In this document: in pieces, positions 49,685 to 57,693 of the stretch
Layout: every line of letters begins with the position of its first letter
Position numbering within the stretch: position 1 is the stretch's first letter
Assembly: GCA_963698395.1 (NCBI GenBank)
Contig: CAVOQQ010000006.1
Location: 186,001 to 250,000, forward strand
From: JBBQUN01 sp963698395
Lineage (GTDB): Bacteria; Actinomycetota; Acidimicrobiia; Acidimicrobiales; SZUA-35
Direction: 5' to 3'
Length of the DNA stretch: 64,000 bases
The notes under the pieces: model-generated
The model's database searches: none
The model's input: the letters and a program-made list of their open reading frames with translations, nothing else
Told to the model about the DNA's origin: nothing
Program-made: the position numbers and the translations under genes

Positions 49685-51534
49685 CCGACCGTTCACGACC
49701 CGCATGGGCTCACGATTCGATCGCCGTTCGGCTCGAACGGCCGGCGGTCCTACGAGACTTCACTCCTGAAACGGCCTTCGCCGGCTCGACCGGTGCGGGC
49801 GTTCGTGTCGCGGTCATCGACAGCGGAATCGATGCCGACCACCCGATGCTCGGTTCGTGCGTCGACCGTTCGAGCGCGGTCGAGTTCGTCGTCGGTGCCG
49901 ATGGCGAAGTCGTCATGACCGAGGGTCCACACGGCGATGCGTTCGGGCACGGAACCGCAGTGGCGGGGATCATTCACGCCCTGGCACCCGAGGCGTCGAT
50001 CACGAGCGTGCGCGTGCTCGGCCCGAATCTCACGGGCAAGGCGGCAGCTTTCCACGCTGGACTGGCCTGGGCGGTCGACGAGGGGTTCGACATCGTCAAT
50101 CTCTCGTTGGGGACGACTCGAAGCGAATGGGCGCTGCCATTTCATGAGGTGTGCGATCGTGCCTACTTCGGGAACACGTTTCTCGTCACGGCCGCCAACA
50201 ACGTGCAACGAGCGAGCTACCCGTCGCTCTTTGCTTCGGTCGCCAGTGTGGCGTGCAACACCTCGACCGATCCGCTGCGCTTCCACGCCAATCCGAATCC
50301 GCCAACCGAGTTCCTGGCTCGAGGGATCGAGATCGAGGTTCCGTGGATCAACGGTGGAACGACCACGACGACCGGCAACTCGTTCGCCGCACCACACATC
50401 GCCGGTCTTGCGGCGCTGATCAAGTCGAAGCATCCCGAACTGCGACCCTTTCAGCTGAAGGCTGCACTTTGGGCGACATCGGCCAACGTGCTCGAGTCCT
50501 CACCCGTCGAGGCCGCCGGCCGACGCACCACGATGTTCGTCGGAGGGGGCACCGAGTCTTCGGCGAGCGAGGCCGTCGGCGCCGGACCACCCGGCTACCG
50601 GCTCAGCGGACCGGGCTCGCTCACGCGGTGGGGAACGGTCTGGGCCGGTGAAAGCGAGAGTGACGGGCAGCCCGTGTCGATCCACCAGATCGACCCGACC
50701 GAACGAGATCCGGTCTCGGCATCGACGGAGCTTCGAGCGATGATGGCGAAGGTTGCCTCGATCGGACACCGCGGCATTGCGGAAACACGACAGGTGGTCG
50801 ATCGCCCGTGGCTCGGGGTCGTCGGAGATCGGAGAACACCGGTGGTCCGCGAGAACGAGGCGATCTCCTTCACTTCCGCTCTGGGCCTGGCCGGCGAGGT
50901 CTGTTCGGTGCTCGTCGCCGCGCATACAGCAGGCATCGTGCACGGTGCGCTCGCTCTGTCTTCGCTGTCGCGCAACGAGCAGGACGAGGGCGTGGTGGTT
51001 CACGATCTCGGTCTCGCTGCGGCGCTCGGGGCTCCGTCACCGACGGCGACCGCAGCACTTGATCCACGGCATCTGAGTCACCTGGCACCCGAGCAGCTCG
51101 AGGGGAAGCCGGCGACGGCGCAGTGTGACGTCTATGCCGTCGGTGCGCTGTTGCATCGTCTGGTCACTGGACGGTCGCCCTACCCCGACGATCTGGCAAT
51201 CGGTCGCTACCTGCGGTTGCGCCTCTCGACGGCACCCGACGGGGTCGCACTGTCGCAAGCACAGCTCCCACCCGAGCTGGCGAAGGTGATCGAGCGATGC
51301 CTGGCACTCGACCCGAACGAGCGACCGAGTTCGATCCAAGCTCTGGCCGAGCTACTGCGGTCTCGTGCCGATCAACACGGGGATGTGCGAGGAGTCGAGG
51401 TCTTCCCTCCAGATCTCGACTCCTCGCAGATCCCCGCGTCGCAGACGCAAGACACCGCAAGCGAGGAACGCTCGGACCGGCAGCGCCGGTGGGGATTCAG
51501 TCGCCGTGGCAGCCGACCGACTTCGGCCGACTGA
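49681..51534 (+). CDS. Subtilisin-like protease fused to a pseudokinase
   Basis: The first 290 residues are an S8 protease with the complete triad: Asp47 (VAVIDSGIDADHP), His90 (GDAFGHGTAVAG) and Ser234 (GNSFAAPHIAG), plus the oxyanion Asn in TAANN. No signal peptide is present, so it acts in the cytoplasm or is held at the membrane by partners. The C-terminal part (about 310-580) has a protein-kinase-like fold: GIVHGALALSSL in place of the HRD loop, HDLGLAAAL in place of DFG, then HLAPEQLEG and DVYAVGALLHRLVTG. Lacking the catalytic Asp residues, it should be a pseudokinase. It starts with GTG overlapping the GAF stop (GTGA). It is the last gene of the operon. Confidence 0.9.
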   Translation: MTDRSRPAWAHDSIAVRLERPAVLRDFTPETAFAGSTGAGVRVAVIDSGIDADHPMLGSCVDRSSAVEFVVGADGEVVMTEGPHGDAFGHGTAVAGIIHALAPEASITSVRVLGPNLTGKAAAFHAGLAWAVDEGFDIVNLSLGTTRSEWALPFHEVCDRAYFGNTFLVTAANNVQRASYPSLFASVASVACNTSTDPLRFHANPNPPTEFLARGIEIEVPWINGGTTTTTGNSFAAPHIAGLAALIKSKHPELRPFQLKAALWATSANVLESSPVEAAGRRTTMFVGGGTESSASEAVGAGPPGYRLSGPGSLTRWGTVWAGESESDGQPVSIHQIDPTERDPVSASTELRAMMAKVASIGHRGIAETRQVVDRPWLGVVGDRRTPVVRENEAISFTSALGLAGEVCSVLVAAHTAGIVHGALALSSLSRNEQDEGVVVHDLGLAAALGAPSPTATAALDPRHLSHLAPEQLEGKPATAQCDVYAVGALLHRLVTGRSPYPDDLAIGRYLRLRLSTAPDGVALSQAQLPPELAKVIERCLALDPNERPSSIQALAELLRSRADQHGDVRGVEVFPPDLDSSQIPASQTQDTASEERSDRQRRWGFSRRGSRPTSAD

Positions 51535-51588
51535 CCGTGCTGTGATGTGCTCGGCCCAACCGTCGCCGCCACGCCGGAAGGTGTCGTC

Positions 51589-51690
51589 TCAGCGCTTGAA
51601 GCCGTAGTCCACGGCCTTCTTGAATCCGCCGCCGCCAAGCTTGATGCCGGCGACGGGTTCCTGTTCGTTGCGTACGTCGGCGGTTCCCAT
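51589..51690 (-). CDS. 33-residue small peptide
   Basis: This short frame has a strong ribosome binding site: AGGAG lies 5 bp before ATG 51690. The peptide is MGTADVRNEQEPVAGIKLGG followed by GG and a basic tail FKKAVDYGFKR. Features are an acidic front (residues 5-11), Gly19-22, and aromatic/basic residues 23-33. There is no signal peptide. It lies opposite to and 54 bp after the subtilisin-pseudokinase gene. A short peptide with a central poly-Gly stretch beside a protease is suggestive of a processed precursor, but it may be a small protein of another kind. I know no homologue. Confidence 0.55.
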   Translation of the reverse strand: MGTADVRNEQEPVAGIKLGGGGFKKAVDYGFKR

Positions 51691-51872
51691 GAAAGCTCCT
51701 GTGCTCGGTCAGCCTGTTGCTGCGTTATCTACCGAGACGCCCGAATGCTCTGGCAGTTACAGTCGCAAGTTTCGCTTTCCATACGTCGGGTCTCGGCAAG
51801 GTGTCGGCCATCATGGGCAGACCCGATGAGATGAGGCTGCTCGGTGAAGTGAGCCTGACCTGTGGAAAGAGG

Positions 51873-52571
51873 ATGCACGTGAAGGTTCCGGCCGACTACA
51901 TCTGCGAGCACGGCATGCCCCAACCGTGGGCGACGTGCACCGATTGCATGCTGCTGCCTCATGCGATGCAACCCCAGCCTCCTCGGCCCGAGCCGGCTCC
52001 ACCGAAGCCGAAGCCCGCTCGCAAGGCCCGTGCTTCGCGGGCCAAGAGCCCTGAGGAGAAGGCAGCGTCGGCAAGAGCACGAACGGCCAAGCCGCGCATC
52101 TCCACCCGGCTGCCCAAGTCGGTCGACGACGACATGCCACCGCTGACCGGTACCAAGGACCTTGCCTACGAGATCCCGGGGGCCAACCTTCGCTACCACG
52201 TGCAGGGTGCCGACAAGGGCTGGCTGCCCATTTCCTCACTGCCCAAGGACTTGCGCGACCGAGGGTGGATCTACCTCCAGACCGATGCCGAACTCGTGGC
52301 CCGTTGCCAGGTGAAGGGCGTCGGATTCCGAGACAAGCGATGGACCCACGAGCGGGCCGAGACCACCGCCGACGCCGGCCCCGGACCCACGCTCGAGCTC
52401 GAAGGCGACCACTGGCAGTTCCTGTCGATCGACCTCGGTCCCGACGGGGAAGTGGAAACCCCCGGCTATCGCTACGTGATCACCGACGGCGACGCCGTGA
52501 GCGTCGCCCTGCCGGAGTCCGAGGCATCGGGCGACGGATCATCCGACGTGGCGACTCCTGGCGGGGAGTGA
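51873..52571 (+). CDS. Hypothetical protein with an N-terminal Cys cluster
   Basis: About 232 residues from ATG 51873 (MHVKVPADYICEHG). The first 30 residues hold four Cys/His candidates (CEHGMPQPWATCTDCM), probably a zinc ribbon. A basic Pro/Lys/Ala linker (about 32-95) leads to a C-terminal folded domain (about 100-205) with KGWLPISSLPKDLRDRGWIYL and DHWQFLSIDLGPDGEVETPGY. The gene starts on the opposite strand to the 33-residue peptide, about 180 bp away. GGAAAGAGG lies just before the ATG; the frame is open to 51717 but without domain support. No named family is recognised. Confidence 0.7.
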   Translation: MHVKVPADYICEHGMPQPWATCTDCMLLPHAMQPQPPRPEPAPPKPKPARKARASRAKSPEEKAASARARTAKPRISTRLPKSVDDDMPPLTGTKDLAYEIPGANLRYHVQGADKGWLPISSLPKDLRDRGWIYLQTDAELVARCQVKGVGFRDKRWTHERAETTADAGPGPTLELEGDHWQFLSIDLGPDGEVETPGYRYVITDGDAVSVALPESEASGDGSSDVATPGGE

Positions 52572-52574
52572 GGC

Positions 52575-53555
52575 TCAGACTCCGCAGCCGGTCCCGATCA
52601 CCGAGACCGGCCCCAGGTCGTCGTTGACGTACTCGAACGCTTCGATCGCGTCGCCCTCGTAGTACTGACTCGCCAGCACGATCTCGAGCTTTGCATCACC
52701 GTTCAGGTCGGCGAACGCCGCCAGGTAGCTCCGGACCCAGTAGTAGTCCTGGGGTTCCTCGGCGATGTATTCGCTGAAGAGAATGGAGGTCTGGACTTCC
52801 TCGTCGACCAGCTTCCGCAGGAACACCAGCGAGTAGTTCCCCACGTCCGGGTCGGGCCAGTTCGGTGACCGGTTCGCCGTGACCACGACCTCGTCGACCC
52901 CATCACCTTCGAGGTCGACCCGAGCGACGTTGTCGACGGTCGCCAACGCCGGATCGATGCCATTCTGACTGATGAGGCGAGCCACCTCGTCGAGGTAGAC
53001 GCCGCTGCCGCCGCTGGTCACCGTTGCGCTTCGCGGAACGACGTTCCAGTCGGCTCGCACGCCGATGGCCGTCGCCCCGTCGATGCCCGCATAGGGCAGT
53101 TCGGGCGTGGTCTCCACGCCGAATCCGCCGGCCGGTTCGCAGATCAAGAACGGATCGCCGCCGGTGACCGTTTCCGGCGCCAGGCCGAGACCAGCGACTT
53201 GATACACGTCGCCGGCCGATGCCGGGACATCGGCAGCCGACTGGGCGAAGTCCTGCGACCAATCCGAGCCGGTCCAGCCGCCCAAGGTGCCGAATCGGTA
53301 GATCACCAGACTCGGGCTGGTGGCGGGCGTCGGGGGAGCGGTGGTCGTCGTGGTCTCCGCCGTCGATGCGTCGCCGTTTTCACCCGCGCCGTCACCCTCG
53401 CCGGGAGGCGTCTCGCCGTCGAACAGCACGGTGTCTTCTGGCAGGGAATCGGGATCGACCGTGGTGGGGGTTGCATCGCCGTCGGTCGAGTCGCTGCCAC
53501 CGCAGGACGCAGCAACGAGTGCGAAGGAGAACAGGAGAGCGAGGAGTGAGCGCAT
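52575..53555 (-). CDS. Lipoprotein with FG-GAP-like domain
   Basis: A 326-residue lipoprotein: MRSLLALLFSFALVAASC has a lipobox with Cys18. A Thr/Pro/Glu-rich linker (about 20-80) follows, then a globular part with two Asp-rich loops, VARVDLEGDGVDEVVVTAN and FADLNGDAKLEIVLASQ, which look like calcium-binding FG-GAP or propeller blades. The protein ends in GTGCGV. It should be anchored outside the cytoplasmic membrane. A similar lipoprotein with a linker lies at 55485. Confidence 0.75.
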   Translation of the reverse strand: MRSLLALLFSFALVAASCGGSDSTDGDATPTTVDPDSLPEDTVLFDGETPPGEGDGAGENGDASTAETTTTTAPPTPATSPSLVIYRFGTLGGWTGSDWSQDFAQSAADVPASAGDVYQVAGLGLAPETVTGGDPFLICEPAGGFGVETTPELPYAGIDGATAIGVRADWNVVPRSATVTSGGSGVYLDEVARLISQNGIDPALATVDNVARVDLEGDGVDEVVVTANRSPNWPDPDVGNYSLVFLRKLVDEEVQTSILFSEYIAEEPQDYYWVRSYLAAFADLNGDAKLEIVLASQYYEGDAIEAFEYVNDDLGPVSVIGTGCGV

Positions 53556-53603
53556 TCCAGACAGCTTGACAGAACGAGTTGCCGAATTGCGTGAGTCAAC
53601 CGT

Positions 53604-53609
53604 TATCCT
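53604..53609 (+). promoter_or_regulatory. -10 box of tRNA-Val (CAC)
   Basis: TATCCT lies 10 bp before the tRNA 5' end. No clear -35 at the right distance. Confidence 0.45.
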
Positions 53610-53619
53610 GCGGGATCCC

Positions 53620-53693
53620 GGACCGTTAGCTCAGTTGGCTAGAGCGCTCGCCTCACACGCGAGAGGTCACAAGTTCAAGTCTTGTACGGTCCA
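53620..53693 (+). tRNA. tRNA-Val (CAC)
   Basis: Acceptor arms GGACCGT (53620-53626) and ACGGTCC (53686-53692) with discriminator A. The anticodon stem CTCGC/GCGAG encloses the normal 7-nt loop CTCACAC, anticodon CAC. The T-arm loop is TTCAAGT. CCA is not encoded. It gives a useful comparison for the 8-nt loop of tRNA-Val(GAC) at 773. Confidence 0.95.
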
Positions 53694-53701
53694 CGTCGTT
53701 C

Positions 53702-53726
53702 GCTTCGCTCACTTACCGAGTTGCTC
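53702..53726 (-). repeat. Partial copy of the dispersed 50-bp repeat
   Basis: Read on the minus strand, GAGCAACTCGGTAAGTGAGC then GAAGC matches the core of repeat copies A and B with one mismatch and one extra base. As there, it lies just downstream of a hairpin (53733-53759) when read from the cupin gene. Confidence 0.45.
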
Positions 53727-53732
53727 CGCTTC

Positions 53733-53759
53733 GCACCATCGCCCTGCTGGGAATGGTGC
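53733..53759. terminator. Hairpin between tRNA-Val and the cupin gene
   Basis: GCACCAT and ATGGTGC form a 7-bp stem around a 13-base loop, downstream of both the tRNA and the minus-strand cupin gene. Confidence 0.4.
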
Positions 53760-53765
53760 CGGGCA

Positions 53766-54008
53766 TCAGTGGGTCGGTCTGATGGCCAGGAGTCCGGCTG
53801 CGCCTTCGAGTCCCGTGCGCTCGGAATGGAGCGTGCCGGCCGGAACGACGCAGATCTGGTCCGGATCGATGACCACGTCATCGTCGGCGTAGCTCATGCG
53901 GAGTTGGCCCCCGGTGATCAACACGAGGGCATCGACGTCGTGGTCCTGTAGCTCCGGGCGGTCATCGGGTGCGTACTGCTTGTCGACCGGTGCGTCGTAC
54001 TCGGTCAA
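53766..54008 (-). CDS. Small cupin-domain protein
   Basis: An 80-residue single-cupin protein. The pattern DALVLITGGQLRMSYADDDV then GDICV-like DPDQICVVPAGTLHSERTG covers both cupin motifs, with fewer metal-binding His than usual. Such short cupins are often of unknown role. The start codon is TTG 54008; the frame is open a little further upstream, so the true start may lie before this or a frameshift may have removed it. The gene lies between tRNA-Val and the DUF222 gene. Confidence 0.6.
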   Translation of the reverse strand: MTEYDAPVDKQYAPDDRPELQDHDVDALVLITGGQLRMSYADDDVVIDPDQICVVPAGTLHSERTGLEGAAGLLAIRPTH

Positions 54009-54155
54009 GCAGCGTTCATGTGAAACCCATCGGCCGTCAGACGCCGATCAAAGCAGGAACGACGTTGCTCACGCGGTCGTTGTTGGTCGACGAACGCCGA
54101 GCGCCGGGTGGCGATCGGTGCGAGATCATACTCGCAAATAGTCTTTCAATCGCGG

Positions 54156-54184
54156 TTGAATACGGTACATACGTTCGATACCAT
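54156..54184 (+). promoter_or_regulatory. Promoter of the DUF222/HNH gene
   Basis: TTGAAT (54156-54161) and TACCAT (54179-54184) are 17 bp apart; the ATG follows 6 bp after the -10 box. It is the clearest leaderless promoter in the window. Confidence 0.65.
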
Positions 54185-54190
54185 GCTTGC

Positions 54191-55462
54191 ATGTACTTCG
54201 GTGGAAGACATCCTGGTCCCATCGATCGACCCGTCGATGGGACCGATGGGTCGATCGATCCGGCATCGATTGCCACGAGCGACTTGCCGAAGGCGGTGCT
54301 CGAGGCGCAGTTGGCTGCCCAGCGTTTGCATGCCGACTATCTGGAGTTGCTGGCCGAGGCGAAACGGCGTCGCTGCACCCGGGACACGATCCATCGCAGT
54401 CAGGCGGTCTGGCTGGCCGACTCGACCCGGGTATCCAAGAGTGCTGCCGGCAAGCAGGTCAACCAGGCCCAGCTGTTGTTCACCGATTTCCCGCAGCTTG
54501 GTCACGGCTACCGGACCGGTGTGATCACCGACTCCCATGTCGGCCTGTTCACTCGTCTCTGGAACCGGACCGAGCTACGAGAAGCCTTCGCCCGAGACCT
54601 CGACGGACTCATCGGGTTCACGCAGAAGCCGTGGGCGATCTGCCGGGAACTGTTCGACGCCTGGGAAACCCTGGTCGATCCGATCGATCCCAACGATCAC
54701 GCCGCCAAAGCGCATGCGAAGCGAGGGTTCACCTTCGTCAATGGTGTCGACCACACCGTGCTCGGCGAACTCGATACCACCACGGCCTTCTGGGCCCAGA
54801 TCGAGCCGGTGTTGAAGGCCAAGGTCGACGAGCTTTTTCAAGCCGACTGGGCCGAAGCCCGGGAACGGGTCGGTGCGCTGGCCTGTGGCGATGACCTGCT
54901 GCGCAGCGATGCCCAGCGTTGGCATGACGCGTTGGTCATCGTGATCCGCCAGGGTGCCGGTGTCGAAGACCCCGCAACATCGGCGACGACCGCCGTTGTC
55001 ATCGACCACGAGACCATGGTCGAAGAGGCAGAGCGGCGTGACGCCGAGGCCCGTGGCGAAACACCGGCCCCTCGTCGCTTCGACGATGCGGTGGCCCGTG
55101 CCGAGCGTTATCGGTGTGAGACGGCGTCGGGGATGCCGTTGTCGCCGTCGGATGCGCTCGACTACGCGATCGCCGGGCACGTGCAGTTGTTCGTGATGAA
55201 CGCCAAGACGAAAGACTTCACCGCTTCGGCCAGGGTCCGGTTGTTCAAGGGCGCTCAGCGGGCCGGGATCATGATTCGTGACCGGCATTGCCAAAGCCCT
55301 GGTTGCGACACCCGTGCCTGGCATTGCCAGGCCGATCACCTCACCCGTCATACCGATAACGGTCAGACGATTCCGGCCAACGGTGAAGCCAAATGCGGGC
55401 CATGCCATCGCCACAAGACCAGGCTCGAAACCCTCGGGCTCTGGCCGCCCATACCGAGCTGA
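54191..55462 (+). CDS. DUF222 domain HNH endonuclease
   Basis: A 423-residue protein of the DUF222-HNH family that is repeated in many actinobacterial genomes. The DUF222 helical part (about 30-330) has AQLAAQRLHADYLELLAEA and the family's 'RTGVITDSHVGLF' segment. The C-terminal HNH nuclease (about 365-420) has RDRHCQSPGCDTRAWHCQAD, HTDNGQTIPANG and a final CGPCHRHK. The zinc Cys pairs and the HNH His residues are intact. It is thought to be a mobile or defence-related nuclease, but the role is unproven. ATG 54191 fits a promoter 6 bp upstream. Confidence 0.9.
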   Translation: MYFGGRHPGPIDRPVDGTDGSIDPASIATSDLPKAVLEAQLAAQRLHADYLELLAEAKRRRCTRDTIHRSQAVWLADSTRVSKSAAGKQVNQAQLLFTDFPQLGHGYRTGVITDSHVGLFTRLWNRTELREAFARDLDGLIGFTQKPWAICRELFDAWETLVDPIDPNDHAAKAHAKRGFTFVNGVDHTVLGELDTTTAFWAQIEPVLKAKVDELFQADWAEARERVGALACGDDLLRSDAQRWHDALVIVIRQGAGVEDPATSATTAVVIDHETMVEEAERRDAEARGETPAPRRFDDAVARAERYRCETASGMPLSPSDALDYAIAGHVQLFVMNAKTKDFTASARVRLFKGAQRAGIMIRDRHCQSPGCDTRAWHCQADHLTRHTDNGQTIPANGEAKCGPCHRHKTRLETLGLWPPIPS

Positions 55463-55470
55463 ATGCTGGA

Positions 55471-55476
55471 TACGGT
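55471..55476 (+). promoter_or_regulatory. -10 box for a leaderless lipoprotein mRNA
   Basis: TACGGT ends 8 bp before ATG 55485, inside the 22-bp gap after the DUF222 gene. No Shine-Dalgarno sequence. Confidence 0.35.
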
Positions 55477-55484
55477 AAGCGCGC

Positions 55485-56621
55485 ATGACCCTCTTCCGAG
55501 CTGGTGTTGTTTCACTCAGCCTCGTACTGCTTGCTGCGTGCGGTGGCGACGGAGGCTCCGATGCCGACGGTTCGGTCACCACCGCAACGACCACCACCGA
55601 CGGTGATCTCGAAGCCAACGGCAGCGAGGTCGAAGCGATCGACGATGATGAGGTGATCGACGCCGAGTTGGTGCCGGTCAGTGGCTGCGTGGTGTCGGCC
55701 AGCGAGATCGATCTCACCCCGGTGTGGAAGGGGCAGGCGCCGGGGCTTGCGGTCATCGTCAGCCGAGACGATCAACCGATCTACACCACCCAGCCGGCAG
55801 CGGCCGATTCCACCGGCGAGGGCGCGTTCGGCGACGTCGAAGTCGAGATCGGCGTCGCCTACCGGTATTCGATCGAGACGGTCGACCGCGACGGCAACCG
55901 CAGCGAATCGGTGCCGTGTGGCAGTGGCCAGCTCCTCGCCCAGAGCAGCGACGTGGCCTGCGGTGTGAGGGTCAGCGATGCCGGTCTCCCCGAAGTGTCC
56001 TGGGAGGGCGTGCTCCTCGTCCAGCAAGTGGCGGTGTTGCGCAACGGCGACGAAGTCGGCACCGATGCCACGACTCCTTTCGTGGATATCAATGCACCCG
56101 TGGGTGCCGCTTCGTCTTACTCGATCGTGGTTTCCGACTCCACCGATCAAGGTCGCGAGGAGCAGACGATCGATTGTGGCGACGCCGCCCCGAACGTCGC
56201 CGATGCCGGTGGGACGGTCGACCTGGCCGGCGCCATCGAGGCATCGAACAACTTCCTGTCGCCGTTCCAGTACGTCCAGCTCGAGCCCATCTGCCCCGAT
56301 TGTGCTTCCACGGCCGAGCTCTACCTGGTGCCGTCGTCGGCCGACCCGACGATCCACGCCGTCGACAAGGTCTGGATCGGTGGAACCGAGTCCAACGATC
56401 GCGACGAGCCCTGGATGATCGATCCACTCACGGTGGCCGAGGTGCTCGGCGAGGCACAGCGCTCGGGCAGCAACGTCACCTACACCATCGACTTCGACAC
56501 CGGGCTCGTTCGGGAGTGGACCATCGACGGCGTCGGTGCTCGCTACCTCTGCTTCGAGGTCGACACCGCTCCGCTCGAGGCACGATCACGCGACTGCGGA
56601 GCAAACATCTTCACTGGCTGA
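55485..56621 (+). CDS. Lipoprotein, DUF6174-like C-terminus
   Basis: A 378-residue lipoprotein: MTLFRAGVVSLSLVLLAAC has the lipobox Cys19. A Thr/Asp/Glu-rich linker follows (about 20-60), then two fibronectin-like segments (for example YRYSIETVDRDGNRSES and SSYSIVVSDSTDQGREEQT). The C-terminal part (about 290-375) has VAEVLGEAQRSGSNVTYTID and FDTGLVREWTIDG, reminiscent of DUF6174. Six or more Cys suggest disulfides. The family call is tentative. It follows the DUF222 gene by 22 bp and starts with a -10 box 8 bp upstream. Confidence 0.75.
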   Translation: MTLFRAGVVSLSLVLLAACGGDGGSDADGSVTTATTTTDGDLEANGSEVEAIDDDEVIDAELVPVSGCVVSASEIDLTPVWKGQAPGLAVIVSRDDQPIYTTQPAAADSTGEGAFGDVEVEIGVAYRYSIETVDRDGNRSESVPCGSGQLLAQSSDVACGVRVSDAGLPEVSWEGVLLVQQVAVLRNGDEVGTDATTPFVDINAPVGAASSYSIVVSDSTDQGREEQTIDCGDAAPNVADAGGTVDLAGAIEASNNFLSPFQYVQLEPICPDCASTAELYLVPSSADPTIHAVDKVWIGGTESNDRDEPWMIDPLTVAEVLGEAQRSGSNVTYTIDFDTGLVREWTIDGVGARYLCFEVDTAPLEARSRDCGANIFTG

Positions 56622-56698
56622 GCGCTCAATCTGGCGTCTCGGGAGCCGATGGTGAGAGCGTGTCCACTGTCACTGCTCCGACCTCTGCACCGATCACG

Positions 56699-56845
56699 AT
56701 GCCTCGCCACCGTCGCGCCGGGGTTCGGATGAGTTGCCACGAGTGCGACGTTGCGTGGACCGGGCCGATCGAATCGAACTGCTGGGTGTGTGAGGGGCCG
56801 GGCCAGCCCGGACCGCCACCGTCGATCTATCCCGACCTCGACTGA
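56699..56845 (+). CDS. Small zinc-ribbon-like protein
   Basis: A 48-residue frame, or 38 residues from ATG 56729 (GGGG 5 bp upstream). It has two CxxC-type pairs, MSCHECDVAW and SNCWVCEGPG, and a Pro-rich tail ending SIYPDLD. It looks like a minimal rubredoxin-like or zinc ribbon. It lies between the lipoprotein and the convergent enoyl-CoA hydratase genes. No named family is recognised. Confidence 0.5.
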   Translation: MPRHRRAGVRMSCHECDVAWTGPIESNCWVCEGPGQPGPPPSIYPDLD

Positions 56846-56887
56846 CCGACCCCGACGGACCGGCCCCCGGGCGACCGGGGCGTCGAC

Positions 56888-57667
56888 TCATCTGCCTTCG
56901 GGTACCCACGGAGCGTCGACACGGTCGCGGAATGCGGCGATTCCGGCAACGGCTTCGTCGGATTCGAAGAGCTCCCGCGATCGCTTGGTCGTCCAGGCGA
57001 AGGCGGTGGCCCGATCCATGTCGGCCACCTGCGTGATCAGGTCCTTGGCCGCCGCCAAAGCGACTGGTCCGCCTTTCACGATCATCGAGATGTAGTGCTC
57101 GACCCGCTCGTCGAGCGAGTCGGCCGGCACGGCGTCATTGATCAGGCCGACCTCGGCGGCCCGCTCGGGTGTGAAGCGCTCGCCGGTCAAGAACAGCTCG
57201 CTGGCGTCGGCCCGTCGCATCTTGGGAAGACAGACCACCGAGATGACCGCAGGGGCAACACCGAGGCGGACCTCGGTGAAGCCGATCTTGGCGTCGTCTC
57301 GCATGACCGAGATGTCACACACCGCCGCCAGACCCACGCCACCACCGGTGGCGTGCCCATCGATTCGTCCGATGACCGGCTTCGGCGATCCGAGGATGAT
57401 CTCGAAGACCTCGACGAAGGTGCGTCCGGAGTTCCCGGCAACGCCGGGCTTTGCGTCTTTCAGGTCGGCCCCGGCGCAGAAGGTGTTGCCGGCATTCGTC
57501 AGCACGATCACCCTGACCTCGGGGTCGGCAATGGCCGCATCCAGCGCGTCGGCCAGCTGGTCGACCAGCTCGGCGCCGAGTGAGTTCTTCCGCTCCGGCT
57601 GGTTGAGGGTGAGGGTGGCCACACCCCGATCGATGGCGACGAGTACGGCGGCAGATGGGTCAGACAT
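56888..57667 (-). CDS. Enoyl-CoA hydratase/isomerase family protein
   Basis: A 259-residue crotonase-fold protein. The oxyanion-hole segments are FCAGADLKDAKPGV and GHATGGGVGLAAVCD; the usual catalytic Glu in the second helix is seen in GFTEVRLGVAPAVISV. It should act in fatty-acid beta-oxidation or a related CoA-ester reaction; the exact substrate cannot be told. ATG 57667 (MSDPSAAV) is chosen over a start 7 codons upstream. It is divergent from the HIT gene, with 26 bp between the two starts. Confidence 0.93.
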   Translation of the reverse strand: MSDPSAAVLVAIDRGVATLTLNQPERKNSLGAELVDQLADALDAAIADPEVRVIVLTNAGNTFCAGADLKDAKPGVAGNSGRTFVEVFEIILGSPKPVIGRIDGHATGGGVGLAAVCDISVMRDDAKIGFTEVRLGVAPAVISVVCLPKMRRADASELFLTGERFTPERAAEVGLINDAVPADSLDERVEHYISMIVKGGPVALAAAKDLITQVADMDRATAFAWTTKRSRELFESDEAVAGIAAFRDRVDAPWVPEGR

Positions 57668-57679
57668 GGCCCCATGATT

Positions 57680-57685
57680 TACCAT
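57680..57685 (+). promoter_or_regulatory. -10 box for a leaderless HIT-gene mRNA
   Basis: TACCAT ends 8 bp before ATG 57694, within the short gap between divergent genes. Confidence 0.35.
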
Positions 57686-57693
57686 CACTGCCC

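Noticed and set aside
54037..54276. Small minus-strand frame upstream of the DUF222 gene
   Set aside because: No start signal or domain; it overlaps the DUF222 promoter and start.
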